A stretch of 64,000 nucleotides of DNA from Eubacterium plexicaudatum ASF492 (GTDB lineage: Bacteria; Bacillota; Clostridia; Lachnospirales; Lachnospiraceae): contig NZ_AQFT02000001.1 in assembly GCF_000364225.2 (NCBI RefSeq), positions 5,080,001-5,144,000 on the forward strand, written 5' to 3'. Position numbers and translations under genes: made by a program. A model generated the notes under the pieces. That model made no database searches, had not been told where the DNA came from, and worked only from the letters and a program-made list of their open reading frames with translations. Positions 1 through 10,117 of the stretch are shown here, piece after piece. The stretch's first letter is position 1. Every line of letters starts with the position of its first letter.

Positions 1-1207
<1,207 letters not shown>

Positions 1208-1304
1208 AGAAAAGGTTGAACCAAATGTGAAGAAGGTTTGTGACAAAGGTTTTTTGTAAAGATCGGATGGAATTCTGTATGAAGTTTTGAAGGTACATGA
1301 ATAA

Positions 1305-1378
1305 GGCCCAATGGCTCAGTTGGTTAGAGCGCCGCCCTGTCACGGCGGAGGTCGCGGGTTCAAGTCCCGCTTGGGTCG
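1305..1378 (+). tRNA. tRNA-Asp (GTC)
   Basis: A full cloverleaf can be drawn. The acceptor arm GGCCCAA pairs with TTGGGTC, the anticodon loop CTGTCAC gives anticodon GTC, and the T loop is TTCAAGT. CCA is not encoded. It is the first of seven tRNAs behind the 23S gene. Confidence 0.96.
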
Positions 1379-1385
1379 CTCATAT

Positions 1386-1458
1386 GGGATCTTAGCTCAG
1401 CTGGGAGAGCATCTGCCTTACAAGCAGAGGGTCATAGGTTCGAGCCCTATAGGTCCCA
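1386..1458 (+). tRNA. tRNA-Val (TAC)
   Basis: The acceptor arm GGGATCT pairs with AGGTCCC and the anticodon loop CTTACAA gives TAC. It lies 7 nt after tRNA-Asp, so both probably belong to one precursor transcript. Confidence 0.96.
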
Positions 1459-1471
1459 TTCAAAGAAATAC

Positions 1472-1544
1472 GCCGATGTGGCTCAATTGGCAGAGCAGCT
1501 GATTTGTAATCAGCAGGTTATCGGTTCGAGTCCGATCATCGGCT
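1472..1544 (+). tRNA. tRNA-Thr (TGT)
   Basis: The acceptor arm GCCGATG pairs with CATCGGC and the anticodon loop TTTGTAA gives TGT. The D and T arms are normal. Confidence 0.95.
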
Positions 1545-1567
1545 TCCACAATTAAATATTGTGAAAT

Positions 1568-1649
1568 GGGCAGATTCCCGAGTGGCCAAAGGGGACAGAC
1601 TGTAAATCTGCTGCAAATTGCTTCGGTGGTTCGAATCCACCTCTGCCCA
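1568..1649 (+). tRNA. tRNA-Tyr (GTA)
   Basis: This is a class II tRNA of 82 nt with a long variable arm. The acceptor arm GGGCAGA pairs with TCTGCCC and the anticodon is GTA. Confidence 0.95.
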
Positions 1650-1682
1650 TTAAGTATAGTGATATACTTAAATTTCATACAG

Positions 1683-1756
1683 CGCGGGGTGGAGCAGTCT
1701 GGAAGCTCGTCGGGCTCATAACCCGAAGGTCATAGGTTCAAATCCTGTCCCCGCAA
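1683..1756 (+). tRNA. Initiator tRNA-Met (CAT)
   Basis: The anticodon is CAT. Two initiator hallmarks are visible: a C1-A72 mismatch at the top of the acceptor arm (CGCGGGG against CCCCGCA) and three consecutive G-C pairs in the anticodon stem (GGG/CCC). Confidence 0.95.
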
Positions 1757-1761
1757 CTTAT

Positions 1762-1834
<73 letters not shown>

Positions 1835-1864
1835 TTTATATTCAGAATATTGAATATAAGTGAT

Positions 1865-1937
1865 GGGATACTAGCTCAGTTGGTAGAGCACTTGACTTTT
1901 AATCAAGTTGTCGGGGGTTCGACTCCCCCGTGTCTCA
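1865..1937 (+). tRNA. tRNA-Lys (TTT)
   Basis: The acceptor arm GGGATAC pairs with GTGTCTC with G-T wobbles, and the anticodon loop CTTTTAA gives TTT. It is the last gene of the rRNA-tRNA transcript, 20 nt before a strong terminator. Confidence 0.95.
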
Positions 1938-1957
1938 TTAAAATTGAATCAGAATCT

Positions 1958-2009
1958 AAAAAATATAGCCGTAATACCTGAATAATAAGGTGTTACGGCT
2001 ATATTTTTT
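1958..2009 (+). terminator. Terminator of the rRNA-tRNA operon
   Basis: A long hairpin has arms of about 20 bp (1958-1979 and 1988-2009, core atatagccgtaa/ttacggctatat), a short A/T loop, and a run of T. It separates the stable-RNA operon from the ABC operon. Confidence 0.9.
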
Positions 2010-2028
2010 ACCATTAGCCCAAAATGTA

Positions 2029-2080
2029 TTGACAGAACCGTGTATATATTGTATATATTATTATATACAGTACATATACA
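2029..2080 (+). promoter_or_regulatory. Promoter with overlapping palindromic operator for the ABC operon
   Basis: TTGACA (2029-2034), a 17-nt spacer and TATATA (2052-2057) form a near-consensus sigma-A promoter. Two nested inverted repeats sit on the -10: GTATATA/TATATAC at 2051-2068 with a 4-nt centre, and TGTATAT/ATATACA at 2041-2080. YtrA-type GntR repressors are known to bind AT-rich palindromes over the promoters of their own operons. The GntR gene at 3679 is the likely ligand; this is inference. Confidence 0.7.
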
Positions 2081-2123
2081 GTCCGGATACGAATCGGACA
2101 GGATATAAGGGGGTGTGAAGATT

Positions 2124-2996
2124 ATGATTTGCTTTGAAAAAGTTAGTAAACAGATTGGAAATTTTTCCTTACAAAATATTTCATTTATGCTTCCCAAAGG
2201 TTATATTATGGGGCTTATAGGCGAGAACGGAGCCGGTAAAACGAGTCTTTTAAATTTAATTCTTGGGCTATATCGTCCGGATAACGGTACGGTACGAATC
2301 TTTGACCGTGAATACGAAAAGGAAGAATGTAATATCCGAAATCGGATAGGATTTGTACTATTGGATCCCGATTTATTTTTTGGAAATGTCAGGTTAATGG
2401 ACCATGCGGACCAGATTGGGAAGTACTATGCCGATTATGACAGAGATATTCTGCAAAAGTACTGTTCTGAGTTTTCTCTGGATGTACGAAAAAAATGGAA
2501 AAAACTGTCAAAAGGCGAACGGTTAAAATTTCAGCTTGCATTTGCATTATCGCATCAGCCCCAGTTGCTTGTACTGGACGAACCTACGGCAAATTTTGAC
2601 CCGGAATTTCGGAAACGATTTTTTCATATTCTGACACAGTTTATCAGCGATGGAGAACACAGTGTAATTTTGGCTACACATCAGCTATATGAATTGGATC
2701 GTATTGCAGATTATATTACATTTTTACATCAGGGCAGATTGTTATATTCCGGGGAAAAGGAAGCGCTGACAGATATGTACCGTATGGTAAAAGGAGAAGC
2801 ATGCAGGGTCGATTTATTGAAGAAAGAACGAATTGTCTGTAATGAAGAGAATGCATATGCAGGATCGGCTTTAGTCAGACATACGGACAAGGATACGTAT
2901 GACTCAAAGCTGACAGTCAGCACACCTTCTTTGGAGGAGATTATGTATTATCTTATAAAAGGAGTGGATCACTATGGTAAAAATGATCTTGAATGA
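2124..2996 (+). CDS. ABC transporter ATP-binding protein (first pump)
   Basis: This is a cytoplasmic ATPase of an ABC-2-type exporter. The Walker A motif is GENGAGKTS near residue 40, a degenerate signature (LSKGERLKF) follows near 135, Walker B is LLVLDEPTANFDP near 155, and the switch His is in LATHQ. About 80 residues follow the nucleotide-binding fold, as in YtrB/EcsA-like subunits. ATG 2124 is preferred over GTG 2115 because the AAGGGGG site ends 10 nt before it. The gene overlaps the permease gene downstream by 23 nt, so the two are probably translationally coupled. It is the first gene behind the palindromic promoter at 2029. The substrate cannot be inferred; relatives answer to cell-wall antibiotics. 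Confidence 0.88.
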   Translation: MICFEKVSKQIGNFSLQNISFMLPKGYIMGLIGENGAGKTSLLNLILGLYRPDNGTVRIFDREYEKEECNIRNRIGFVLLDPDLFFGNVRLMDHADQIGKYYADYDRDILQKYCSEFSLDVRKKWKKLSKGERLKFQLAFALSHQPQLLVLDEPTANFDPEFRKRFFHILTQFISDGEHSVILATHQLYELDRIADYITFLHQGRLLYSGEKEALTDMYRMVKGEACRVDLLKKERIVCNEENAYAGSALVRHTDKDTYDSKLTVSTPSLEEIMYYLIKGVDHYGKNDLE

Positions 2997-3682
2997 ATAC
3001 CGATGCAAATTTATTCCCGCAATGAAAGTCTATATGGCACAATCATATATTTATTTTTACCTTGGCCTTGTAATCACACATATGTTTGTATTCAAAACGG
3101 TTTTTTTAAAGTATATATGGGGCATGCTGCCAATGCTGCTGGGATTATTACTGTCCAAAATATTTCCGAATCAGTTGAGTAAACTTATGTTTTATGTCCA
3201 ATGACAGCAAAAGACAGAAAAAATATTTGATAACCGCTTATTTTGTGCGTGTAGGAATACCGATCGCTATATTTATACTCATAGGTATTATCTGCGGCCG
3301 AATTTATCCTGTTACACGATATGAGTATATTGCAGTCAGTTGCCTGATCGTGTCTTTTATACTGGGTGCAAATATGCATCACAACTTTCTGAGCCTCGCG
3401 GTAGTAAGGCAGCGGGAAGATAAAGACTATATCATTTCCTTCGTATATGGCATACTGAGTTTATTGTCACAGCCAGTGGTTTGGTTCACAATGATTTTTT
3501 ATGCAACGATGGGTCAGCATGGATTACAGTTGGAAACGGATTATAATACGTTAAAAAGGCTGACAGAAGTGGTAGTTGCGATGAATGTGATCATTTGTGC
3601 AGGCTGCTTTAAACCGGTAGTCAGGCATGGAATATGTTATGAAGACAGAGGTATATACAAAAGAAGGGATGCAAAACAATGA
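2974..3682 (+). CDS. ABC-2 type permease, frameshifted
   Basis: This should be one membrane protein of about 235 residues, partner of the ATPase before it. The sequence breaks it in two: 2974-3204 (ends FYVQ) and 3194-3682. Two missing bases restore a natural junction: one C in gtcc at 3198-3199 and one A in the A6 run at 3218-3223. The read-through becomes PMTAKDRKKYLITAY, the kind of cytoplasmic loop expected in these permeases. Hydrophobic segments lie near residues 25-45, 50-65 and several after the break. The stop overlaps the GntR start (3679). Either the gene is dead or, more likely given the other breaks in this window, the sequence has errors here. Confidence 0.7.
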
Positions 3683-4056
3683 AAATTGTAATAAGTGCGA
3701 ACAGTTCCCTGGCTATATATGAACAGATTGTCAATCAGCTGAAAAATGCAATATTTAATCATGAGTTATGTGCAGGAGAAGCATTACCTTCGATTCGTAT
3801 GCTTGCAAGTGATCTTGAAGTGAGCGTGATTACAACAAAGCGCGCATATGAAGAATTGGAAAAAGAACATTTAATTCGTTCGGTAGCCGGAAAGGGATTT
3901 TATGTATGTGATGCAAATACGGACTATCTGAAAGAAAAACAGTATCGAATGCTGGAGCGTAAGATGACGGAAATTTTGGAAGAATGTAAAAAAGCCGGTA
4001 TGGAACAGGAAGAAATTTTGTCTATGACAGAAGAGTTACTCTCGGATATCGAATAG
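3679..4056 (+). CDS. GntR-family regulator, YtrA subfamily
   Basis: This is a 125-residue repressor-type protein. The N-terminal winged helix-turn-helix spans residues 10-77 (YEQIVNQLKNAI, LPSIRMLASDLEVS, GKGFYV) and is followed by only about 45 residues. That short C-terminal part marks the YtrA subfamily, which lacks a large effector domain. The gene overlaps the permease before it by 4 nt and sits 13 nt before the second ATPase, in the middle of its ABC operon rather than first as in ytrA operons. It probably binds the palindrome at 2041-2080 and represses the block until a cell-wall-active compound is sensed. Confidence 0.9.
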   Translation: MKIVISANSSLAIYEQIVNQLKNAIFNHELCAGEALPSIRMLASDLEVSVITTKRAYEELEKEHLIRSVAGKGFYVCDANTDYLKEKQYRMLERKMTEILEECKKAGMEQEEILSMTEELLSDIE

Positions 4057-4069
4057 GAGGGAGGATGGA

Positions 4070-4714
4070 ATGAATATAGAGTTTCAAAATGTTACTTATC
4101 GAAATAAAAAATTCTGTCTGAAAGATCTGTCTTTTGCGATCAGAGAGGGGTATATTACAGCTTTGATCGGAAAAAACGGGGCCGGAAAGACGACGTTATT
4201 TCACCTTCTGCTGGATAAAAACGCAAAATATGAAGGAAATATACTGGCAGATGGCATTGACTGGAAGCAGAATCACACGGAGCGCATGAATCGAATCGGA
4301 TTTGTCTCATCCGATCGGAAATTTTTTATGGAGTGTACGGCACAGGAAAATGCGGAAATGCTGCGGTGGCTGTATGTGGATTTTTCACCGGAAAAGTTTC
4401 AACTCCATATGGAACGGATGGGTGTATGCGCACAAAAACGACTGCTGGAAATGTCCGGAGGAGAATATATAAAATTTCAGCTTGCGTTTGGAATGGCACA
4501 CAATGCACAGTTGTACTTGCTGGATGAAGCGACTGCTGGCATGGACCCGGTATTTAAAAGAGAATTTTTCCGGATGCTGCATGAACTGCTTACAGATGAG
4601 CATTGTACGGTATTTATGAGCACGCATTTACAGGAAGATATCCAAAAGCATATGGATTATGTCATACGGCTGGAAGAAGGATATGCAAAAGAAATATCGG
4701 TAGGGAGTATATAA
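4070..4714 (+). CDS. ABC transporter ATP-binding protein (second pump)
   Basis: This is a 214-residue ATPase, shorter than the first. Walker A is GKNGAGKTT near residue 36, the signature is MSGGEYIKFQ near 126, Walker B is LYLLDEATAGMDP near 146, and the switch His is in MSTHL. The start follows a good AGGAGGGAGG site. It is 2 nt from the next gene, which encodes its probable membrane partner. Confidence 0.88.
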   Translation: MNIEFQNVTYRNKKFCLKDLSFAIREGYITALIGKNGAGKTTLFHLLLDKNAKYEGNILADGIDWKQNHTERMNRIGFVSSDRKFFMECTAQENAEMLRWLYVDFSPEKFQLHMERMGVCAQKRLLEMSGGEYIKFQLAFGMAHNAQLYLLDEATAGMDPVFKREFFRMLHELLTDEHCTVFMSTHLQEDIQKHMDYVIRLEEGYAKEISVGSI

Positions 4715-4716
4715 GT

Positions 4717-5262
4717 ATGGATAAAATTCGTAATTTTGACCGGCAATGGAAGCAAGTACATGAGAATGATTTTTTACTTGGAAAACTCTCCGCAGGTTTG
4801 CAGTGCGGTTGTGGAATGATATTCTTATTCATTCCGGTTGGTATCTATAAGTATGCGGAATATTTTATGTGGGTCGGATGTCTGCTCTGTACGGCAGGTG
4901 TGAATCAGTATATGCAGCTGTATCTGTGCGTCAGGGAAGACGGCAGACCGGTGCCGATCGGAGAAAAACTGAAATATATGCCGGTTGACATGAATTTGTT
5001 CAAAAAAGTTCGTATGGGGTACTTAAATCGTATTTGTGTCCGGCTGGGAACGGTTTCATTTTTACTGCAGCAGCTGGTTGCTTATCTTAATCATAGTTTT
5101 GGATGGAAATCCATATTGTTTGCAGCAGTATGGGTGTTGAATATATGGATTATAAATGGCATTACCATATTTGCAGCGCAGAGAAAAATGGTTTTCATTG
5201 AGCTGGCAGGTGGATTGTTTGTTTTACTGATCAATTATATGATGTATTGTGTGATAAAATAA
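4717..5262 (+). CDS. Small membrane protein, probable permease of the second ABC pump
   Basis: The protein has 181 residues with four to five hydrophobic segments (about residues 27-45, 47-65, 110-128, 133-150 and 160-178) and a charged N-terminus. It has no clear family signature. Its position right after an ABC ATPase with a 2-nt gap, and its membrane character, argue that it is the transmembrane subunit. The start is ATG 4717; upstream in-frame codons run through the ATPase gene and have no ribosome binding site. It is shorter than usual for a permease, so a dimeric channel is likely. Confidence 0.72.
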   Translation: MDKIRNFDRQWKQVHENDFLLGKLSAGLQCGCGMIFLFIPVGIYKYAEYFMWVGCLLCTAGVNQYMQLYLCVREDGRPVPIGEKLKYMPVDMNLFKKVRMGYLNRICVRLGTVSFLLQQLVAYLNHSFGWKSILFAAVWVLNIWIINGITIFAAQRKMVFIELAGGLFVLLINYMMYCVIK

Positions 5263-5283
5263 TAAAAACAGTTGAGGTGTGGT

Positions 5284-5955
5284 ATGTACAAAATTATGGT
5301 AATTGAAGATGACATGGAAATGGCCGATGCAATGAAAAAACAGATAGAGACATGGGGAAACGAGGTTACCTGTGTGAAAGATTTTCAGGATATTATGCCG
5401 GAGTTTATCCGTGTTGATCCACATATGGTACTGGTAGATATTATGCTGCCATTTTATAATGGTTATTATTGGTGTACGCAAATTCGAAAAATATCCGATG
5501 TTCCGGTTATTTTTCTCTCATCCGCATCAGATAAAATGAATATCGTAATGGCAATGAATATGGGCGGCGACGATTTTATCCCTAAGCCTGTAGATCCGGA
5601 TGTGCTGACTGCAAAGCTGCAGGCGGCTTTGCGCCGGGCTTATAATATGAGTGGAAAAATACCGGTACTGGAGCATCGCGGAGCGGTATTAAATCTGAAT
5701 GATGCATCACTGAGTTATCAGGAAACAAGAATCGAACTGACCAAAAATGAATTTCGGATTTTGCAGCTGCTGTTGGAAAATAAAGGCAAAGTAGTCAGTC
5801 GGGATACGCTGATGACCAGATTGTGGCAAATGGATTCTTATGTGGAAGAAAACACATTGACCGTTAATGTAACCAGATTAAGAAAAAAACTGGAAAAAGC
5901 AGGGCTGGAAAATTTCATAATGACGAAAGTTGGCAGCGGATATATTGTGGAATAA
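5284..5955 (+). CDS. Response regulator, OmpR family, BceR-type
   Basis: A receiver domain (residues 1-115) is followed by a winged-helix DNA-binding domain (about 125-220). The acidic pocket D9/D10, phosphoacceptor D52 (VLVDIMLP) and the conserved Lys near 101 (IPKPVDP) are all present. The C-terminal part shows the OmpR pattern ELTKNEFRILQLLL and a closing GSGYIVE. ATG 5284 follows a GAGG site by 6 nt. It forms a pair with the kinase 46 nt downstream and probably activates bceAB through the 21-bp direct repeats at 7037-7067. Confidence 0.92.
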   Translation: MYKIMVIEDDMEMADAMKKQIETWGNEVTCVKDFQDIMPEFIRVDPHMVLVDIMLPFYNGYYWCTQIRKISDVPVIFLSSASDKMNIVMAMNMGGDDFIPKPVDPDVLTAKLQAALRRAYNMSGKIPVLEHRGAVLNLNDASLSYQETRIELTKNEFRILQLLLENKGKVVSRDTLMTRLWQMDSYVEENTLTVNVTRLRKKLEKAGLENFIMTKVGSGYIVE

Positions 5956-6001
5956 TAGCAAAAAAGGAAGAATGTGTTGGAAAAGCAGGTGAACATCAAA
6001 A

Positions 6002-7009
6002 ATGGAGAAAAAACAAAAAAACAGTATTTTGTTGGCATATATCCGTCAGTATCGCTATCTGGCATGTATGTTTGGCTTTTATGTATGTATTTTTACCGTT
6101 GTGTTTTATTTGTATCATGTGGAGACAGAAGCGGTATTATATGCCGCATTATTGTGCGTGCTGCTGACGATATCCGTATTGTGCGTGCATTTTCTGATTT
6201 ACAGAAAAAGGCATCTGGTGTGGCTTAACATTCTGGAAAATATAGAAATAACGGATGATCTGCCAAATCCAAAAACACTGTCGGAAGCAGATGCGCAGGA
6301 GGTGATCCGCAGGCTGAAAAACAGTTATAATAAAAAGCAGACGGAATGGCAGCAGGAGCGGCAGGAGCATATGGATTATTATACGACCTGGGTGCATCAG
6401 ATTAAAACGCCGATTTCTGTTATGCGTATGACACTGCAGTCAGAAGATACAAAGGAAAACCGGGAATTACTGGCACAGTTGTTTCGAATTGAGCAGTATG
6501 TCGAGATGGTGCTCAGTTATCTTCGCCTTGGGAGTGAAAGCACTGATTTCGTATTTCAGGAATATAAGGTAGATGATGTGATACGGCAGGCGGTTCATAA
6601 ATATGCATCTCAGTTTATCAGAAAACGAATTCGTTTATCGTATGAACCGACAGGGCAAACTGTGCTGACCGATGAAAAATGGCTGTTGTTTTTGCTTGAG
6701 CAGATTTTATCCAATGCGGTAAAATATACACAGCAGGGGGAGGTACGTATTACAATGCCGCAGGAAAAAGTACTGCAGATTGCCGATACGGGAATAGGAA
6801 TAGCGCCGGAAGATCTGCCGCGTATTTTTGAAAAAGGATATACGGGTTACAATGGAAGAGCGGATAAGAAATCTACCGGGCTTGGTTTGTATTTATGCCG
6901 TATGACCTCTGAAAAACTGTCGCACCAGATACAGGTAGAGTCCGAAGTTGGAAAAGGAACTACGTTTCGGATTGATTTTCGTACGAGAGAGATGACAATG
7001 TTGGAATGA
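6002..7009 (+). CDS. Sensor histidine kinase, BceS-type (intramembrane sensing)
   Basis: The protein has 335 residues. Two transmembrane helices lie near residues 17-37 and 42-62 with almost no extracytoplasmic loop, which is the hallmark of BceS-type kinases that read the activity of their ABC transporter instead of binding a ligand. The H box is TTWVHQIKTPISVMRM with His near 131. The N box (EQILSNAVKYT) and G boxes (DTGIGI, GLGLYL) are intact, so it should be catalytically active. It phosphorylates the response regulator just upstream. The BceAB transporter follows about 145 nt downstream. Confidence 0.92.
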   Translation: MEKKQKNSILLAYIRQYRYLACMFGFYVCIFTVVFYLYHVETEAVLYAALLCVLLTISVLCVHFLIYRKRHLVWLNILENIEITDDLPNPKTLSEADAQEVIRRLKNSYNKKQTEWQQERQEHMDYYTTWVHQIKTPISVMRMTLQSEDTKENRELLAQLFRIEQYVEMVLSYLRLGSESTDFVFQEYKVDDVIRQAVHKYASQFIRKRIRLSYEPTGQTVLTDEKWLLFLLEQILSNAVKYTQQGEVRITMPQEKVLQIADTGIGIAPEDLPRIFEKGYTGYNGRADKKSTGLGLYLCRMTSEKLSHQIQVESEVGKGTTFRIDFRTREMTMLE

Positions 7010-7036
7010 TTTGGACGCAATGACAGAGACCTTGCA

Positions 7037-7105
7037 AAAATGTCACACAAACCGGATAAAATGTCACCTGATTCGATGTTGCAGTTGTCGCGACCCTGTT
7101 ATGAT
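7037..7105 (+). promoter_or_regulatory. Probable response-regulator site and bceAB promoter
   Basis: The 10-mer aaaatgtcac occurs twice as direct repeats, at 7037-7046 and 7058-7067. The 21-bp period places them on the same face of the helix, as expected for an OmpR-family dimer. A -10-like TATGAT lies at 7100-7105. No good -35 stands 17 nt before it; the best (TTGCAG at 7079) is only 15 nt away, which fits an activator-dependent promoter. The site lies between the kinase stop and the bceA start. Confidence 0.6.
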
Positions 7106-7154
7106 AAGTATACGGTAATACAAAAAAGCATCATGAAACAAGGAGGTCATAACG

Positions 7155-7918
7155 ATGGCAATATTGGAAGCGAAATGCCTGAAAAAAATATACACTACCC
7201 GCTTTGGAGGAAATCGGGTGCAGGCATTATCAAACGTATCTTTTTCCGTGGAAGAAGGCGAGTATGTGGCAATTATGGGAGAATCCGGTTCCGGGAAAAC
7301 AACGCTGCTGAATATTCTGGCAGCTTTAGATAAGCCTACGAGTGGGCAGGTACTATTGGGAGGGAAAAGTGTTTCGGCTCTGAAAGAAAGAGAAATGACA
7401 GCGTTTCGCAGAAACAATCTGGGATTTGTATTTCAGGATTTTAATTTGTTGGATACGTTTTCTCTGCAGGATAATATTTTTTGCCTCTTGTATTAGGCGG
7501 CAGCTCTTATCGGGAAATGTGTTCCCTGCTGACGCCAATCGCCGGAAAACTGAGAATTACGGATATTCTTTCGAAGTTTCCGTACGAAGTATCCGGCGGG
7601 CAGAAACAACGGGCAGCAGTGGCACGTGCATTGATTACGAAGCCGAAGCTGGTGCTTGCCGATGAACCGACGGGAGCACTGGATTCCCGTTCTGCAGACG
7701 GGCTTTTGCATATTTTTAATGAGGTTAATGCGGAAGGACAGACCATTTTAATGGTTACACATTCTGCAAAAGCAGCCAGTCATGCCGGACGTGTATTATT
7801 TATTAAGGATGGCGAGGTATTTCATCAGATTTACCGCGGCAACAGTACGAATGAGCAGATGTATCAGAAAATATCGGATACGCTGACACTGCTGGCGACA
7901 GGTGGTGATCAAAAATGA
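7155..7918 (+). CDS. BceA-type ABC transporter ATP-binding protein, frameshifted
   Basis: The ATPase of a bacitracin/lantibiotic-type detoxification pump should be about 254 residues. Walker A is GESGSGKTT near residue 38, the Q loop is FVFQDFNLLD, the signature is VSGGQKQRAAVARAL, and Walker B is LVLADEPTGALD. The sequence splits it into 7155-7496 and 7481-7918 because the T6 run at 7477-7482 is one base short. With T7 the frame reads NIFLPLVLGGSS, the exact family consensus. The start follows AAGGAGG. The 3' end overlaps bceB by 4 nt. Both halves match the family closely, so a sequencing error is more likely than a dead gene. Confidence 0.85.
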
Positions 7919-9906
7919 AAATGACATTTTATCCGAAGCTTGCGGCAAGCAATATAAAAAAGAACAGGAAAACATATGTACCGTATATTTTAACATGTAT
8001 CATAACGATAGCCATGTTTTATATTTTTAAATCCCTATCCATGAACCCAGGCATTGGAAAAATGATGGGTGGAGATTCGATGGCATATATTTTATGGCTT
8101 GGCAGCTGGGTTGTCGCACTGTTTGCATTTATCTTTTTGTTTTATACGAACAGCTTTCTTATAAAACGAAGGAAAAAGGAATTTGGCATATTCAATATCC
8201 TGGGGATGGAAAAACGGCATCTGACACTTGTGATCGGATGGGAGACCGTATATGTCATGCTGTTCAGCCTTGCGGCAGGACTGGGGCTGGGAATGGCATT
8301 AGATAAGATGATGTTTTTGCTCATTGGAAAGATTATAGATGCGCAGGTCCTTTTTGGATTTTTTATTTCTGCAAAAGTAATCGCCATGACGATAGCACTG
8401 ACAGCCGCCATTTTTATGCTTATATTTTTAAATGCAATTCGCCAGATTCATATCTCGAATCCGGTTGCGTTATTACAGGACGGCAGAGCCGGAGAAAAAG
8501 AACCGAAAACAAAGTGGCTGATGTCGCTGTTTGGAATGATTTGTGTTGGAAGCGGCTACTATATTGCAATTACAACCGAAGATCCGATTGCTTCTATTTT
8601 TGCATTTTTTATTGCGGTAATTCTTGTTATTACAGGAACATATCTTTTGTTTACCGCGGCAAGTATTGCATTTTTGAAACTGATGCGGAAAAATAAAAAG
8701 TACTATTATAAAACAAGGCATTTTATCAGTGTGTCCGGCATGATTTATCGTATGAAACAAAATGCGGTCGGTCTGGCAAATATCTGCATTCTTTCTACGA
8801 TGGTACTCGTTATGGTATCTTCAACAAGTTGTCTGGTGATCGGAATAGAGGATGTTCTAAAAACACGTTATGCATCGGAGTTTATCATACTTTCGAATGA
8901 GACGGAGAGAGAGCGAAATGAGGAAGTATTCGATACGGTGTATGCGCTGCAGAAAGAACATAATTTTCCGGTAAAAAACGAGATCCGGTATCGTTATCTG
9001 GACTTTTCGGCATTTCGAGACGGAGACACTTTTATAGTCGAAAGGAAAGCGGCTGTTACGGCGGTAGATTCGTCCTGGGTTCTGTTTTTTATGTTGCTGG
9101 AAGATTATAATCAGGTGGAAGGGCAGCAAAAGACACTGGCTGATGATGAAGTGCTTATTTTCTCGAATCGGGTAAAATATGAGGAACCGGTTATAAAACT
9201 GTTTTCAAAGGAATATCAGGTCGCAGAAAAACTGGATTACTTTATGGGAAACGGAATATTATCGGCAAATATATCAAGTTCATTGTTTATTATAGTGCCG
9301 GATGAGCAGGAATTGAATGAAATCTGTGCAAACCAGCTGGAGGCATATGAGGATAGAGGAACGGAGATTCAGGAGTTCTATGGATTTGACAGTGATGCGG
9401 GAGAGCAAGAGCAGAAATCGTTTTATAACATCATTACAAAGACATTAAAAGAACGGGAATTGAAATCATGGACAGAGTCACGGGCAGAAGCCAGAATGAG
9501 TTTTGCAACTCTTTATGGAGGATTCTTTTTTATCGGAATATTTTTGGCAACGTTGTTTGTAATGGCCACGGTGCTGATTATTTATTACAAGCAGATTTCG
9601 GAAGGATATGACGATAAGGAGCGTTTTGCGATTATGCAGAAAGTCGGAATGGAACGCAGAGAAGTAAAAGCCGCGATTCGTTCACAGGTACTTATGGTAT
9701 TCTTTTTGCCTCTGATTGTGGCATTCATTCATGTGACAGCGGCATTTCCGCTTATATCAAAGCTGCTGGCACTGCTGAATTTTGTTAACACAAAATTGTA
9801 TATTATATGCACAGGTGTTTCCTTTTGCATATTTGCCTGTATGTATGTTGTCATTTATATACTGACGGCAAGAGTTTATTATCGAATTGTAAGCAGACAG
9901 AATTAA
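7915..9906 (+). CDS. BceB-type ABC transporter permease
   Basis: The 663-residue FtsX/MacB-superfamily permease has about ten membrane helices: one near residues 20-38, three near 52-160, several near 200-310, and the last three near 540-655. The large extracytoplasmic domain between residues about 325 and 530 is typical of BceB and is where the peptide-bound lipid target is recognised. With BceA it frees lipid-linked cell-wall precursors from antimicrobial peptides and passes flux information to the BceS-type kinase upstream. A terminator follows at 9923. Confidence 0.9.
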   Translation: MKMTFYPKLAASNIKKNRKTYVPYILTCIITIAMFYIFKSLSMNPGIGKMMGGDSMAYILWLGSWVVALFAFIFLFYTNSFLIKRRKKEFGIFNILGMEKRHLTLVIGWETVYVMLFSLAAGLGLGMALDKMMFLLIGKIIDAQVLFGFFISAKVIAMTIALTAAIFMLIFLNAIRQIHISNPVALLQDGRAGEKEPKTKWLMSLFGMICVGSGYYIAITTEDPIASIFAFFIAVILVITGTYLLFTAASIAFLKLMRKNKKYYYKTRHFISVSGMIYRMKQNAVGLANICILSTMVLVMVSSTSCLVIGIEDVLKTRYASEFIILSNETERERNEEVFDTVYALQKEHNFPVKNEIRYRYLDFSAFRDGDTFIVERKAAVTAVDSSWVLFFMLLEDYNQVEGQQKTLADDEVLIFSNRVKYEEPVIKLFSKEYQVAEKLDYFMGNGILSANISSSLFIIVPDEQELNEICANQLEAYEDRGTEIQEFYGFDSDAGEQEQKSFYNIITKTLKERELKSWTESRAEARMSFATLYGGFFFIGIFLATLFVMATVLIIYYKQISEGYDDKERFAIMQKVGMERREVKAAIRSQVLMVFFLPLIVAFIHVTAAFPLISKLLALLNFVNTKLYIICTGVSFCIFACMYVVIYILTARVYYRIVSRQN

Positions 9907-9922
9907 ATAAATAGACACAAGA

Positions 9923-9966
9923 CCGGTACTTTGCCAATGATATGTAAAGTACCGGATTTTGTTTTG
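9923..9966 (+). terminator. Terminator of the Bce operon
   Basis: The hairpin ccggtacttt/aaagtaccgg (9923-9932 and 9946-9955) with a 13-nt loop is followed by attttgtttt. Confidence 0.88.
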
Positions 9967-10016
9967 CAGGCATAACCATGTTGTAAAATTGATACAAATT
10001 CTGGAGTGTGAAACAC

Positions 10017-10045
10017 TTGAGTTCTGGGAACATTATTGCTATAAT
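10017..10045 (+). promoter_or_regulatory. Extended -10 promoter of the sortase gene
   Basis: TTGAGT (10017-10022), a 17-nt spacer and TATAAT (10040-10045) preceded by TGC (extended -10). It lies 72 nt before the chosen sortase start. Confidence 0.75.
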
Positions 10046-10117
10046 TAAAAAGCAGTAAACATTAATATGCAAGATGTCGATATTCATAGTAAAAACAAAG
10101 AAACAAAGGGTTGTTTT

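Noticed and set aside
1311..1678. Open frames across the tRNA cluster
   Set aside because: They translate tRNA genes; such peptides are a well-known annotation artefact.
7155..7918. Programmed frameshifting in bceA
   Set aside because: No slippery heptamer with a downstream structure was evident, family members do not use it, and the same kind of break recurs in many unrelated genes here.
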